64,000 nt of DNA from the NCBI GenBank assembly GCA_020062545.1, contig JAGUWD010000001.1, forward strand, positions 103,879 to 167,878, in the 5' to 3' direction. The stretch comes from Thermodesulfovibrionales bacterium. Its GTDB lineage: Bacteria > Nitrospirota > Thermodesulfovibrionia > Thermodesulfovibrionales > Dissulfurispiraceae. Of this stretch, positions 17,766-25,329 are shown in pieces (the stretch's first letter is position 1; the number at the start of each line of letters is the position of its first letter). Made by a program: the position numbers and the translations under genes. The notes under the pieces were generated by a model. That model did not search any database and had not been told where the DNA came from. It saw only the letters and a list, made by a program, of their open reading frames with translations.

Positions 17766-20526
17766 GCCCGACCCTGAAAGGGCAAAGAATAATATAAAAT
17801 CGTTTTTATCGGAAAATCCTGCTTACACCGAAAGACTAACTGCTCATTATTCTCAAGTCGCGACCTTATTTTCATATAGCCAGTTTCTCGCCAATTATTC
17901 TGTAAAAAATCCTGATGCACTGTTTTATGCCATTGATAATCTCAATATACCCTTTGATGCCGAACAACTGAGGGCTGAATTAAATGAACTGCTCTCTTCT
18001 TGCAATTCCATAAATGAAGGTATGAAGGCAATTCGTATTTTCAAAAAAAACAAACTGATGATTATCACCCTGAAGGATATTCTTAAGCAGGCAGAACTTC
18101 AGGAGATAATGCTCGATATGAGTAATCTTGCTGATGCGATTCTGTGGGAATCATTGGAATTTGTCCAATCATTTCTCAAGCAGAGATATGGCACTCCTGA
18201 AAACAATTCCGTTGTTGTTATAGCCCTCGGAAAGCTGGGAGCTCAGGAACTCAATTACAGCTCTGATGTGGACATAATCTTTGTTTACAGGGAAGAAGGT
18301 GAGACAAGCGGGGTATCTGCAATTCAAGGCATAACCATGAATAAAATCTCTGCCTTAGAATATTACACAAAGCTTGTTGAAGAATACACGCGATTCCTCT
18401 CTGCAAATACAGAGGACGGCTTTGCCTACAGGGTTGATCTGAGATTAAGGCCACAGGGGCAGCGCGGCAGTCTGGCCATGTCATTAAGAGGTTATGAGGA
18501 GTATTACGAGTCATGGGGACAGTTGTGGGAAAGGGCTGCACTTCTCAGGGTAAGGCCGATAGCAGGAGACATGCAGTTAGGACAGGATTTTTTGAATACA
18601 ATAAAGCCCTTTGTCTACAGAAAATACCTTGACTTTGAAGCCATTGACGAAATCAGGAGGATGAAGTCACAGGTTGAACAGATAAAGGCAGGAACATTGA
18701 GCAGGGATATAAAACGGGGATATGGCGGGATTCGAGAGATAGAATTTTTCATACAGATATTCCAGTTGATTTATGGAGGCAAAGAGCCGTCTTTAAGGGA
18801 GCGGAGCACATTCAAGGCCTTACATAAACTCCTGCAAAAGGGATTTATAGGTTATGAAGACTTCGGCCAGCTTTTGGACAATTATATCTTTCTGAGAACA
18901 CTTGAACACAGGCTCCAACAATTGAACGATATCCAGACACATGCCCTTCCATCCAGCGACATGGAACTGGATATTCTCGGGAAAAAGATGGGATTTCCGG
19001 ACAGGTCGGTCTTTCTGTCAGAGCTTAACAGGAGAAGACATAAGGTAAGGACAATATACGATTCACTTTTGGAATCCAGAAAAAAACCACCTCAAGGCTT
19101 ATTGAGCAGCATTTTCTGGGATATGGAAACACCTGTTGAACACCTCATGGCAGAAGAGCTTTCAAAGACGAAGATAACGGATATGAAGAGGACCATGCAC
19201 CAACTCACCAGGATAAGAAACAACATATACTCCTTCCAGACAATAAGGGGAAGGAGGCTCCTCGAGGATATTCTTCCGAGATTTGTGGATGAAGCGATCA
19301 AGGGCATAAACCCTGACCTCGCCCTGCTTCAGTTAGTCGATTTCTCCAGCATTTTAGCCTCAAAGGAATCCTATCTGGAAGCCATAGCACAAAGACCTGA
19401 AATAATCTCTGTCCTTAACTTCATCTTCTCCCAGAGCGAATACCTTTCAAAGATACTCATGGGCAGTCCTGAATATATCGAGTCCATTGTTGGTGGTGAA
19501 ATAACAAAAAAATCATTGAGGGCATTAAGGAATGAACTAAAGCTGTTAATTGACAGACATGGAGAATCCACTGCCATAAGGTTATTAAAAAGGTTCGAGG
19601 AGATAAAGCTGGGAATCCTGTTTCTGGATAAAAAAATAGGGGTAATAGAAATAATGAAAGGGCTGAGCAAGACGGCAGATGCAATCTTGTCAGCACTGCT
19701 TGAACGACATGGGACATCATTGAATATTATTGCCTTCGGGAAACTGGGAGGCAGGGAGATTATTTTTAATTCTGACCTTGACCTGATATTTATAACATTA
19801 GAAGAACCTACAGAAAACGATATTAAGACAGCAGAGGGGTTGCTGAGGGTCTGCATGTCCTACACAAAGGACGGGATAGCATACAGGGTTGACACCCGCC
19901 TGAGACCTGAAGGCAGCAAAGGCCCTCTCGTGAGTTCCATAAAAGGCATTCGAGATTATTACCTGAAGCATGCACAGGTTTGGGAACTACAGGCACTTTT
20001 AAAGGCAAGGCCCATCTGTAATTTCAAATTTCAAACTTCAAATTTCAAATTTATGGAACTGAGAAGAGAGATTTTAATGGAAAGGGGAGGTGAAATAACC
20101 TTAAGCGACATAAAAAAAATGAGGGGAAGGATTCAGAAAGAATTATCAAAGGAAGTCCCCGGCACTTATGATATAAAGCTCGGCGCAGGAGGGCTTGGGG
20201 AACTGGAGTTTATAGTTCAATATCTGCAGCTCAAAAACTGCATGGACAACCAACAGATACTTGTTCAGGGAACTCTTGATGCAGTTAACCGCCTCAGCAA
20301 AAGAGGCATACTGGAGGATAGCGATGCAATGATGTTCAAAGAGACTTACATGTTTTACAGGACCATCGAAACCATGCTCAGGCTAAGGAATGAATTCCTT
20401 CTAAAAGAGGGTAGCACCATTGTGCAGAGCCTTGCAGGTTTTCTGCGCATGAATGAAAATAAAATCTTAAGCTCCCTGAATGAAAAAAGGGAGTGGGTCA
20501 GAAACTTCTGGGATATTTTAGACTAA
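17734..20526 (+). CDS. glnE: Bifunctional glutamine synthetase adenylyltransferase/deadenylase
   Basis: 930 residues, the usual size. It adenylylates and deadenylylates glutamine synthetase in response to PII and glutamine. Both nucleotidyltransferase halves are visible: ELNYSSDVDIIFVY (about 172-185) and EIIFNSDLDLIF (about 674-685), each with the paired Asp motif, plus two R-rich regions (YRVDLRLRPQGQRG and YRVDTRLRPEGSKG). The first residues, MSYQLSALSY, are encoded by a dispersed period-7 repeat, so the start codon appears to be supplied by the repeat; no SD is seen. A second in-frame period-7 insert gives FKFQTSNFKF at about 763-774. Confidence 0.93.
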   Translation: MSYQLSALSYLPDPERAKNNIKSFLSENPAYTERLTAHYSQVATLFSYSQFLANYSVKNPDALFYAIDNLNIPFDAEQLRAELNELLSSCNSINEGMKAIRIFKKNKLMIITLKDILKQAELQEIMLDMSNLADAILWESLEFVQSFLKQRYGTPENNSVVVIALGKLGAQELNYSSDVDIIFVYREEGETSGVSAIQGITMNKISALEYYTKLVEEYTRFLSANTEDGFAYRVDLRLRPQGQRGSLAMSLRGYEEYYESWGQLWERAALLRVRPIAGDMQLGQDFLNTIKPFVYRKYLDFEAIDEIRRMKSQVEQIKAGTLSRDIKRGYGGIREIEFFIQIFQLIYGGKEPSLRERSTFKALHKLLQKGFIGYEDFGQLLDNYIFLRTLEHRLQQLNDIQTHALPSSDMELDILGKKMGFPDRSVFLSELNRRRHKVRTIYDSLLESRKKPPQGLLSSIFWDMETPVEHLMAEELSKTKITDMKRTMHQLTRIRNNIYSFQTIRGRRLLEDILPRFVDEAIKGINPDLALLQLVDFSSILASKESYLEAIAQRPEIISVLNFIFSQSEYLSKILMGSPEYIESIVGGEITKKSLRALRNELKLLIDRHGESTAIRLLKRFEEIKLGILFLDKKIGVIEIMKGLSKTADAILSALLERHGTSLNIIAFGKLGGREIIFNSDLDLIFITLEEPTENDIKTAEGLLRVCMSYTKDGIAYRVDTRLRPEGSKGPLVSSIKGIRDYYLKHAQVWELQALLKARPICNFKFQTSNFKFMELRREILMERGGEITLSDIKKMRGRIQKELSKEVPGTYDIKLGAGGLGELEFIVQYLQLKNCMDNQQILVQGTLDAVNRLSKRGILEDSDAMMFKETYMFYRTIETMLRLRNEFLLKEGSTIVQSLAGFLRMNENKILSSLNEKREWVRNFWDILD
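20020..20053. repeat. Period-7 repeat inside glnE (AATTTCA units)
   Basis: Five near-identical heptamers (AATTTCA, AATTTCA, AACTTCA, AATTTCA, AATTTA) in frame, encoding NFKFQTSNFKF between conserved parts of the second catalytic half. Confidence 0.8.
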
Positions 20527-20777
20527 TGCCTGTGAATGGGCATAAGCACACAATAGAGCGCCAATCACTACAAAGCTTCATTTAAACGCCTGTTCTATCT
20601 TTAGAAAGACTAATCCATATTATTCATAAATTCCGAGAATGAAGCGGAAATACTTTGTCTTCCAGCATAACAACGTTTATGAATAATGTGGGCTAACTTC
20701 TTGACTTTAAGTGTCAAAATGTAGTATTCATCTTGGGCTATATTTATAGCTTTAAAATTTCTTATAAGGGGGATTTT
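20527..20777. other. Intergenic region with inverted repeat upstream of carbonic anhydrase
   Basis: Contains a perfect 12-bp inverted repeat (ATTATTCATAAA at 20619-20630 and TTTATGAATAAT at 20676-20687) around a 45-bp centre. A possible -35 TTGACT lies at 20701-20706, but no well-spaced -10 could be chosen. No gene seen. Confidence 0.5.
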
Positions 20778-21476
20778 ATGTTCAGAAGGAGTTTTTGGGT
20801 CTCGGCAGTTTTAGTATTCATGGTCTCCATCAGTCTTGCCTTTGCCAGTGAACAGAAGGGCGATGAGGCATTCGGCAAACTCATGGACGGCAATAAGAGA
20901 TTCGTTTCGGGAAGTCTTGCTCAGAAGGATGTGGGCAATTCAAGGAGGAAAGAGCTTTTAAAGGGCCAGAGTCCATTTGCAATAGTGGTAACATGCTCAG
21001 ATTCAAGGTTATCACCGGAAATTATATTTGATCAGGGGTTGGGAGATATATTCGTAATAAGGACTGCAGGAAATCTCCTCGATCCCATTGCCCTCGGAAG
21101 CATAGAGTATGCAGCAGAACATCTACATTCTCCTCTGTTGCTCATTCTCGGGCATGAACAGTGCGGTGCGGTGACAGCAGCAATGGATGCAAAGGGGAAA
21201 CCCGAAGGCAATATAGGGGCAATAGTAAGGAAGATCATGCCGGCAGTCAAAGCAGCAAAGACAAAGGGCGGAACAAAGGACGATATTTTCAACAATGCAA
21301 TAAAAGAAAACGTATCGGTTCAGGAAAAATATATAATGAGTAAAAGCCCAGTATTAAAGCATTTGATCGAGAAGGGAGAGCTTAAGGTGGTTGCAGCCGT
21401 ATACCATCTCGGCAGCGGCGAAGTGGAGATATTGGGCAAGGGCAGCAGTGCGCCTGCACACATGCATCACCATTAA
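20778..21476 (+). CDS. Periplasmic beta-carbonic anhydrase
   Basis: 232 residues. Reversible hydration of CO2 to bicarbonate. Zinc-site motifs are complete: CSDSRLSPE (Cys at about 73 with the Asp-Arg dyad) and GHEQCGAV (His about 127, Cys about 130). Unlike most beta-class enzymes it has a Sec signal peptide (RSFWVSAVLVFMVSISLAFA), so it acts in the periplasm. The start at 20778 follows AAGGGGG. The C-terminus ends in a His-rich tail (HMHHH). It stands alone and is followed by a terminator, so it is a single-gene transcript. Confidence 0.92.
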   Translation: MFRRSFWVSAVLVFMVSISLAFASEQKGDEAFGKLMDGNKRFVSGSLAQKDVGNSRRKELLKGQSPFAIVVTCSDSRLSPEIIFDQGLGDIFVIRTAGNLLDPIALGSIEYAAEHLHSPLLLILGHEQCGAVTAAMDAKGKPEGNIGAIVRKIMPAVKAAKTKGGTKDDIFNNAIKENVSVQEKYIMSKSPVLKHLIEKGELKVVAAVYHLGSGEVEILGKGSSAPAHMHHH

Positions 21477-21495
21477 TTTAACAGACTTCTATAGA

Positions 21496-21537
21496 TAAAC
21501 AGGACTGTCTTGAACGAATTGGCAGTCCTGTTTATTT
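21496..21537 (+). terminator. Rho-independent terminator after carbonic anhydrase
   Basis: AAACAGGACTG at 21497-21507 pairs with CAGTCCTGTTT at 21523-21533 around a 15-nt loop and is followed by ATTTAAAG. A good intrinsic terminator shape. Confidence 0.75.
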
Positions 21538-21610
21538 AAAGATTATAATAAAGAACTCTGCGGCAGAGACCGCAGGGTATCAAAGAATCCGATGTTTGTG
21601 TTGTTGTCAT

Positions 21611-21667
21611 TGTCATTTCCGCTTGTCGGGAATCCTTCAGAAAGATTCTGGACAAGCCAGAATGACA
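21611..21667. repeat. Interspersed palindromic repeat (GTCATTTCCGCTTGTCGGGA family)
   Basis: The left arm from 21611 (TGTCATTTCCGCTTGTC...) and right arm ending at 21667 (...GACAAGCCAGAATGACA) form an imperfect palindrome of the common TGTCATTCCCGC type seen between genes in many bacteria. It lies in the convergent gap after the carbonic anhydrase terminator. Confidence 0.75.
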
Positions 21668-21708
21668 GAATATGGAAACCCTGTGGCACGCCACACGGAA
21701 TTATCAAG

Positions 21709-22254
21709 TTACAGCCAGTATTCCGGATACTTCCTGTTTTTCGAGAGATTATTCACTAAAAGAGCAACGATTAATAATATAAGCGCACCTGCTCCAGCAG
21801 GTAAAAGTACGTACAAAAAACCGAGGTCATGGATCTTTTTACCTCCTATAACAGCAATCAATGCAGTTGCGCCGCCTGGCGGATGAACCGTTTTTGTTGC
21901 GAGCATCGCCACAATGGCAAGGGATACGCCAAGTGCAGCGGCCATCCAGATAACATCACCGAACAATTGATAGCATGCAACGCCAACAAACCCTGATATT
22001 ATATGACCTCCGATCAGATTTCTCGGTTGGGCAAGGGGGCTTTTGATTGCGCCATAAACAAGCACTGCTGAGGCACCGAAAGAGCCTATTATCAATGTCA
22101 AATCCCTCGGCTCAAAATACTTTGCTGAGAGATAGCCGCAGATACCGATACCAATCATGGCGCCGAGCCATGACCAGAGCATCTCTGATAGACCCACTCC
22201 AGGAGGGCTCTTTGCCCCGCCCCTCATCTTTGAAAAGTATTCGCTTATATTCAT
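21709..22254 (-). CDS. HPP-family integral membrane protein
   Basis: 181 residues with about four to five membrane helices (MLWSWLGAMIGIGICGYLSA, LTLIIGSFGASAVLVYGAI, VIWMAAALGVSLAIVAMLA, LYVLLPAGAGALILLIVALL) and the signature HPPGGATALIAVIGG that names the HPP family. Members have been linked to nitrite transport in plants and cyanobacteria; the bacterial substrate is uncertain. It overlaps the stop of the CBS protein gene by 4 nt (ATGA), so the two are co-translated and the CBS protein may gate or regulate it. Confidence 0.9.
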   Translation of the reverse strand: MNISEYFSKMRGGAKSPPGVGLSEMLWSWLGAMIGIGICGYLSAKYFEPRDLTLIIGSFGASAVLVYGAIKSPLAQPRNLIGGHIISGFVGVACYQLFGDVIWMAAALGVSLAIVAMLATKTVHPPGGATALIAVIGGKKIHDLGFLYVLLPAGAGALILLIVALLVNNLSKNRKYPEYWL

Positions 22255-22835
22255 TTCTTGCCGGTTACACGGACTATGTCAGCCCTCGAAATTATTCCTA
22301 TAAGCTTATTTTCACCAACAACAACTGGAAGCCTCTTTATTCTCCTTTCATCAAGAATCCTTGCCACTTCCCTTATATCTGCATCTGGCCTTGTTGTTAT
22401 TGCCGGAGATGTCATAACATCCTCCACCTTATTTCCTGCTTTTCTCTCAGGCAATGGCTCTCCAAGAATATGTCTTATGATGTCCTTGAATGTATGTCCA
22501 TGCCTCATCCCGGCCATAGAAAGGACATCGGCCTCTGTGACGACACCTATCACACAGTTTTCATCATCTACCACAGGGAGGCCACTAATCTTATTTTCTG
22601 CAAGCAGCCTTGACACTTCATGAATATCCGCATCCTTCTTGACAGTTATCACATTTTTAGTCATTGCATCACTGACAGGGATTTTGGAGGCAAGCCTTTC
22701 CTTTGCATGTCTTAAGGCAATGGAATAAATCTTTTTCAGGTCATCCTCGGTAATGTCCACATATGTCTTTATTTCCCTGATGGCAGCCCTGAGGTCTTCA
22801 TCTGAAATCTCAAAATCTTTTGGTGTGTTATCCAT
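22251..22835 (-). CDS. Dual CBS-domain protein
   Basis: 194 residues from MDNTPKDFEIS. After an N-terminal helical part (residues 1-60) come two CBS domains (VSDAMTKNVITVKKDADIHE... and VEDVMTSPAITTRPDADIRE...), which usually bind adenine nucleotides and sense energy state. A longer frame starts at 22925, but that would put two FNR-type palindromes inside the coding sequence, so 22835 is preferred. Operon partner of the HPP membrane protein, with which it overlaps. Confidence 0.88.
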   Translation of the reverse strand: MDNTPKDFEISDEDLRAAIREIKTYVDITEDDLKKIYSIALRHAKERLASKIPVSDAMTKNVITVKKDADIHEVSRLLAENKISGLPVVDDENCVIGVVTEADVLSMAGMRHGHTFKDIIRHILGEPLPERKAGNKVEDVMTSPAITTRPDADIREVARILDERRIKRLPVVVGENKLIGIISRADIVRVTGKK

Positions 22836-22881
22836 AAACCCTTTTTCTCTTAATAATAGCTCTAACCAGGTTATAGAACTA

Positions 22882-22893
22882 TGATTTAAATCA
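22882..22893. promoter_or_regulatory. FNR/CRP-type box TGATTTAAATCA
   Basis: Perfect palindrome matching TGAT-N4-ATCA, the core of the FNR consensus (TTGAT-N4-ATCAA), in the divergent promoter region between the CBS/HPP operon and the cupin gene. Its centre is 31 bp from the second box. Confidence 0.6.
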
Positions 22894-22912
22894 TAAAAAT
22901 CTTTAGGCATTA

Positions 22913-22924
22913 TGATGAATATCA
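22913..22924. promoter_or_regulatory. FNR/CRP-type box TGATGAATATCA
   Basis: Second TGAT-N4-ATCA match, about three helical turns from the first and so on the same DNA face. It lies 59 nt upstream of the cupin start, where a CRP/FNR-family regulator could act on either gene. Confidence 0.55.
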
Positions 22925-22982
22925 TTGTTTTATGATCTATTCAATGCTAAATTTATAAAAACAACTTAAAGAGGAGGATTCT

Positions 22983-23297
22983 ATGGAAGTGATCGATCTT
23001 AAAAAGCTCATAAAATTTTACCCTGACAAGATCTCAAGGGAAATGCTCTCTGACAAGCCGGAGATGCGTGTTGCATTGATGTGCCTTGAGGCAGGACAGG
23101 CATTGCAGCCTCACAAGGCACCTCTGAGGCTCATGATGTATTGTGTTGAAGGGAAAGGGACATTTATCGTGGGCGATGAGGAAATCGTTGCGGATGAAAA
23201 GACTGCCATACTTTGCGACCCGTTGATTCCTCACGGCTTCAGGGCTGATAAGGGTGAAAGACTCGTTGTAATGGCGGTAGTCACACCAGTGGAGTAA
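22983..23297 (+). CDS. Small cupin-domain protein
   Basis: 104 residues forming a single cupin barrel: motif-like parts are GQALQPHKAPLRLMMYCVEGKGTFIVGDEE (residues about 37-66) and DPLIPHGFRADKGERLVVMAV. One metal-type His (PHK) and a second (PHG) are visible, fewer than in classical cupins, so the metal site may be incomplete. SD GAGGAGG precedes the ATG. It is divergent from the CBS/HPP genes with FNR-type boxes between, suggesting redox control. Function unknown. Confidence 0.85.
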   Translation: MEVIDLKKLIKFYPDKISREMLSDKPEMRVALMCLEAGQALQPHKAPLRLMMYCVEGKGTFIVGDEEIVADEKTAILCDPLIPHGFRADKGERLVVMAVVTPVE

Positions 23298-23298
23298 T

Positions 23299-23790
23299 TT
23301 AAACCAAATATTCGGAATACCTTCTCACTTCATCAGACTCTACTGATTCATTAAACCTGTTGTCGGATATCACAGACTTTATTGCCATAGATGAAGATGA
23401 ATCGAGGATCTTCAACCTCCTGAAAGAGAAAAAAGATACAAGAAGGAGGGCTATAAACCCGGACACGACCTCAAGGGATGGCATTGAAAGGTGTTTGCCG
23501 ACTATATGCCCTGCCAATGCGCCGAAGATAAGAGAAAACAGAGGGATAATAAAAGCAAGGGAATAGCCCTTTGCCTTTATTTCCTTATCAATGCCTATGG
23601 TAACGGTGTCTCCGACCTTAGCGCCGACATGGTTTTTGACAGTCAGCATCATATTAGTGCTTGCAGCATTGCAGAGACCTATCTTCGCCTGTCCGCAGCC
23701 CTTGCATGACTCTCCGCCTCTGAGCATAACAGTAGCAATGTCTCCCTGAAGCCTTATTACTGTCCCTATTTCCGGTATGGATGGTTTCAT
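23299..23790 (-). CDS. RseC/MucC-family positive regulator of sigma-E / SoxR-reducing system protein
   Basis: 163 residues. The N-terminal soluble part has the conserved cysteine cluster CKGCGQAKIGLC (about residues 29-40), and two membrane helices follow (YSLAFIIPLFSLIFGALAG and VVSGFIALLLVSFFSF). In other bacteria RseC proteins work in SoxR reduction or sigma-E control, often next to Rnf genes; here the neighbours are cytochrome c maturation genes, which fits a redox role. Precise function not settled. Confidence 0.85.
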   Translation of the reverse strand: MKPSIPEIGTVIRLQGDIATVMLRGGESCKGCGQAKIGLCNAASTNMMLTVKNHVGAKVGDTVTIGIDKEIKAKGYSLAFIIPLFSLIFGALAGHIVGKHLSMPSLEVVSGFIALLLVSFFSFRRLKILDSSSSMAIKSVISDNRFNESVESDEVRRYSEYLV

Positions 23791-23839
23791 GATTTTATGA
23801 TAAGGAATTCTATTTTCCTAATCTATGAGTTATATCATA

Positions 23840-24562
23840 CTATTTCTCCATCTTTACCTTAAGTACAATGAGAATAATAGTACCTGCCATAAATAATATT
23901 CCGCCGATTAATGCCCACAAGGCTCCCGGTTCCCTGCTTACCTGAAGAAGAACTGCTTTCTCAGGGAATGCCTGAAGATCCTTCACATTGATATTGAATC
24001 CCTCCTTTAGAGAGGGTGCATTAGGTTTTATCCTGTCTTTAAGGATTTTGTTCTGCCCTGAAATATATTCCACATTCACTTCCCAGTCATTTATATATCC
24101 GTATTGATCAACATCTATGTTTATAGCTTTAATATTCAATGTTATGTCATCATCCGGCATTTTCAAAAATGCCCCTTCCCTTGCAACTGCAACCCCCTTA
24201 AAGCCTCCTATAGAACTCAAGAGATGGGCAAGGAGCATAAATAGAAAACCGATATGTATTATCTGAGGTGATATCAGTAAAAGCCATTGTGTTGCCTTTC
24301 TCTTTTTTATAATGGATTCAATACTGCAAAAAACAGTATTGATTGTGAGAATCGCAAGGATAATGATTGAGCACCACAGCCACCATGTCATACTTATAGG
24401 CTGTTCCTTCAGCCAATCAAAAAGTGGCATCGAGTGAATGGCCTGAAATTCTTCTTTTGCAGGCATTATAAATGCGCCTGCAAAGAGCACGGCCATGAGA
24501 AACCAGAGCAGCCATATGGTTGTTCTTATGGATAGAAAGAATTTTGTTATCCGTCTTACCAT
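23840..24562 (-). CDS. ResB/Ccs1-family cytochrome c biogenesis protein (short form)
   Basis: 240 residues, about half the length of classical ResB. Three N-terminal membrane helices (IRTTIWLLWFLMAVLFAGAF, WWLWCSIIILAILTINTVFC, LLLISPQIIHIGFLFMLLAH) carry a conserved His, then a periplasmic domain and a final helix (WALIGGILFMAGTIILIVL). With CcsA it forms the System II heme lyase that exports heme and attaches it to apocytochromes. It is immediately downstream of ccsA on the same strand. The number of c-type cytochromes in this window explains the need. Confidence 0.88.
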   Translation of the reverse strand: MVRRITKFFLSIRTTIWLLWFLMAVLFAGAFIMPAKEEFQAIHSMPLFDWLKEQPISMTWWLWCSIIILAILTINTVFCSIESIIKKRKATQWLLLISPQIIHIGFLFMLLAHLLSSIGGFKGVAVAREGAFLKMPDDDITLNIKAINIDVDQYGYINDWEVNVEYISGQNKILKDRIKPNAPSLKEGFNINVKDLQAFPEKAVLLQVSREPGALWALIGGILFMAGTIILIVLKVKMEK

Positions 24563-24584
24563 AATAACCTCTAACCCGATTCTG

Positions 24585-25292
24585 CTAAAAACTATGTGAG
24601 CTTTTCATCAGAAGGCTCACGCCGAGATAAGTGAACAATACGACAACAAAGCCGACAATACCCAAAACAGCCATCGGCTTACCCATCCACCACTGCCTCA
24701 GTCTCGCATGCAGATAAAGGCTGTAAAACAGCCATAGAATTGTTGTCCAGAGCTCCTTTGGAGTCCATAGCCAGTAAGTCCCCCATGCAAGATATGCCCA
24801 TATGCCGCCGAATATCATTGATATCGAGAACAGGCAATAGCCCATAAGCACTGCCCTGTATTGAAGACCGTCAAAAGAGTTGTCCCGCTCCTTTAAGAAA
24901 AGTACGCTCAAAACAGCCGCAATGCCGAAAAGCGCATAAGAGAGAAACGCCAGAACAACATGGGATTCGAACCACAATGTCCTTAAAACAGGCGGAAGGG
25001 GTGCATTATGCTGCTTTGATACGAGGGCAAATGCAGTGAAGACCGAACCCATTACCGCAATGATGCCCTGAAATTGATGCCTCTTTAATACAACATTGAA
25101 CGGGATTGAGAATGCCACGACAGATGCCGAGAAAAAGGTAATTGTATCGTGGGGTCCTACAAGGGGAAGCCTTTCCAGCTGAAACCCACGCATAATCAGA
25201 TAGGCGATTTGAAATATAAGACCGATATACAAGAAATGCCTTTTCCATGTTGCAAAGAGATAAAAGGCAAACGACAGCATAAGTATAAGCAT
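24585..25292 (-). CDS. ccsA: CcsA/ResC-type cytochrome c assembly protein
   Basis: 235 residues with about seven to eight membrane helices. The tryptophan-rich heme-handling motif is visible as WGTYWLWTPKELW; the classical WWD signature has Asp where this protein has Thr (WTPKE instead of WDPKE). Conserved histidines flank it (SHVVLAFLSYALFG, SLYLHARLRQWW). It partners with the adjacent ResB for System II heme attachment. Divergent from mfd. Confidence 0.9.
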   Translation of the reverse strand: MLILMLSFAFYLFATWKRHFLYIGLIFQIAYLIMRGFQLERLPLVGPHDTITFFSASVVAFSIPFNVVLKRHQFQGIIAVMGSVFTAFALVSKQHNAPLPPVLRTLWFESHVVLAFLSYALFGIAAVLSVLFLKERDNSFDGLQYRAVLMGYCLFSISMIFGGIWAYLAWGTYWLWTPKELWTTILWLFYSLYLHARLRQWWMGKPMAVLGIVGFVVVLFTYLGVSLLMKSSHSF

Positions 25293-25329
25293 AGGAAATA
25301 TTATATAAGATTTGAGTTAAAATAAAACC

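Noticed and set aside
22251..22925. Longer CBS protein starting at 22925
   Set aside because: The extra 30 codons cover two FNR-type palindromes and have no SD; start 22835 is preferred.
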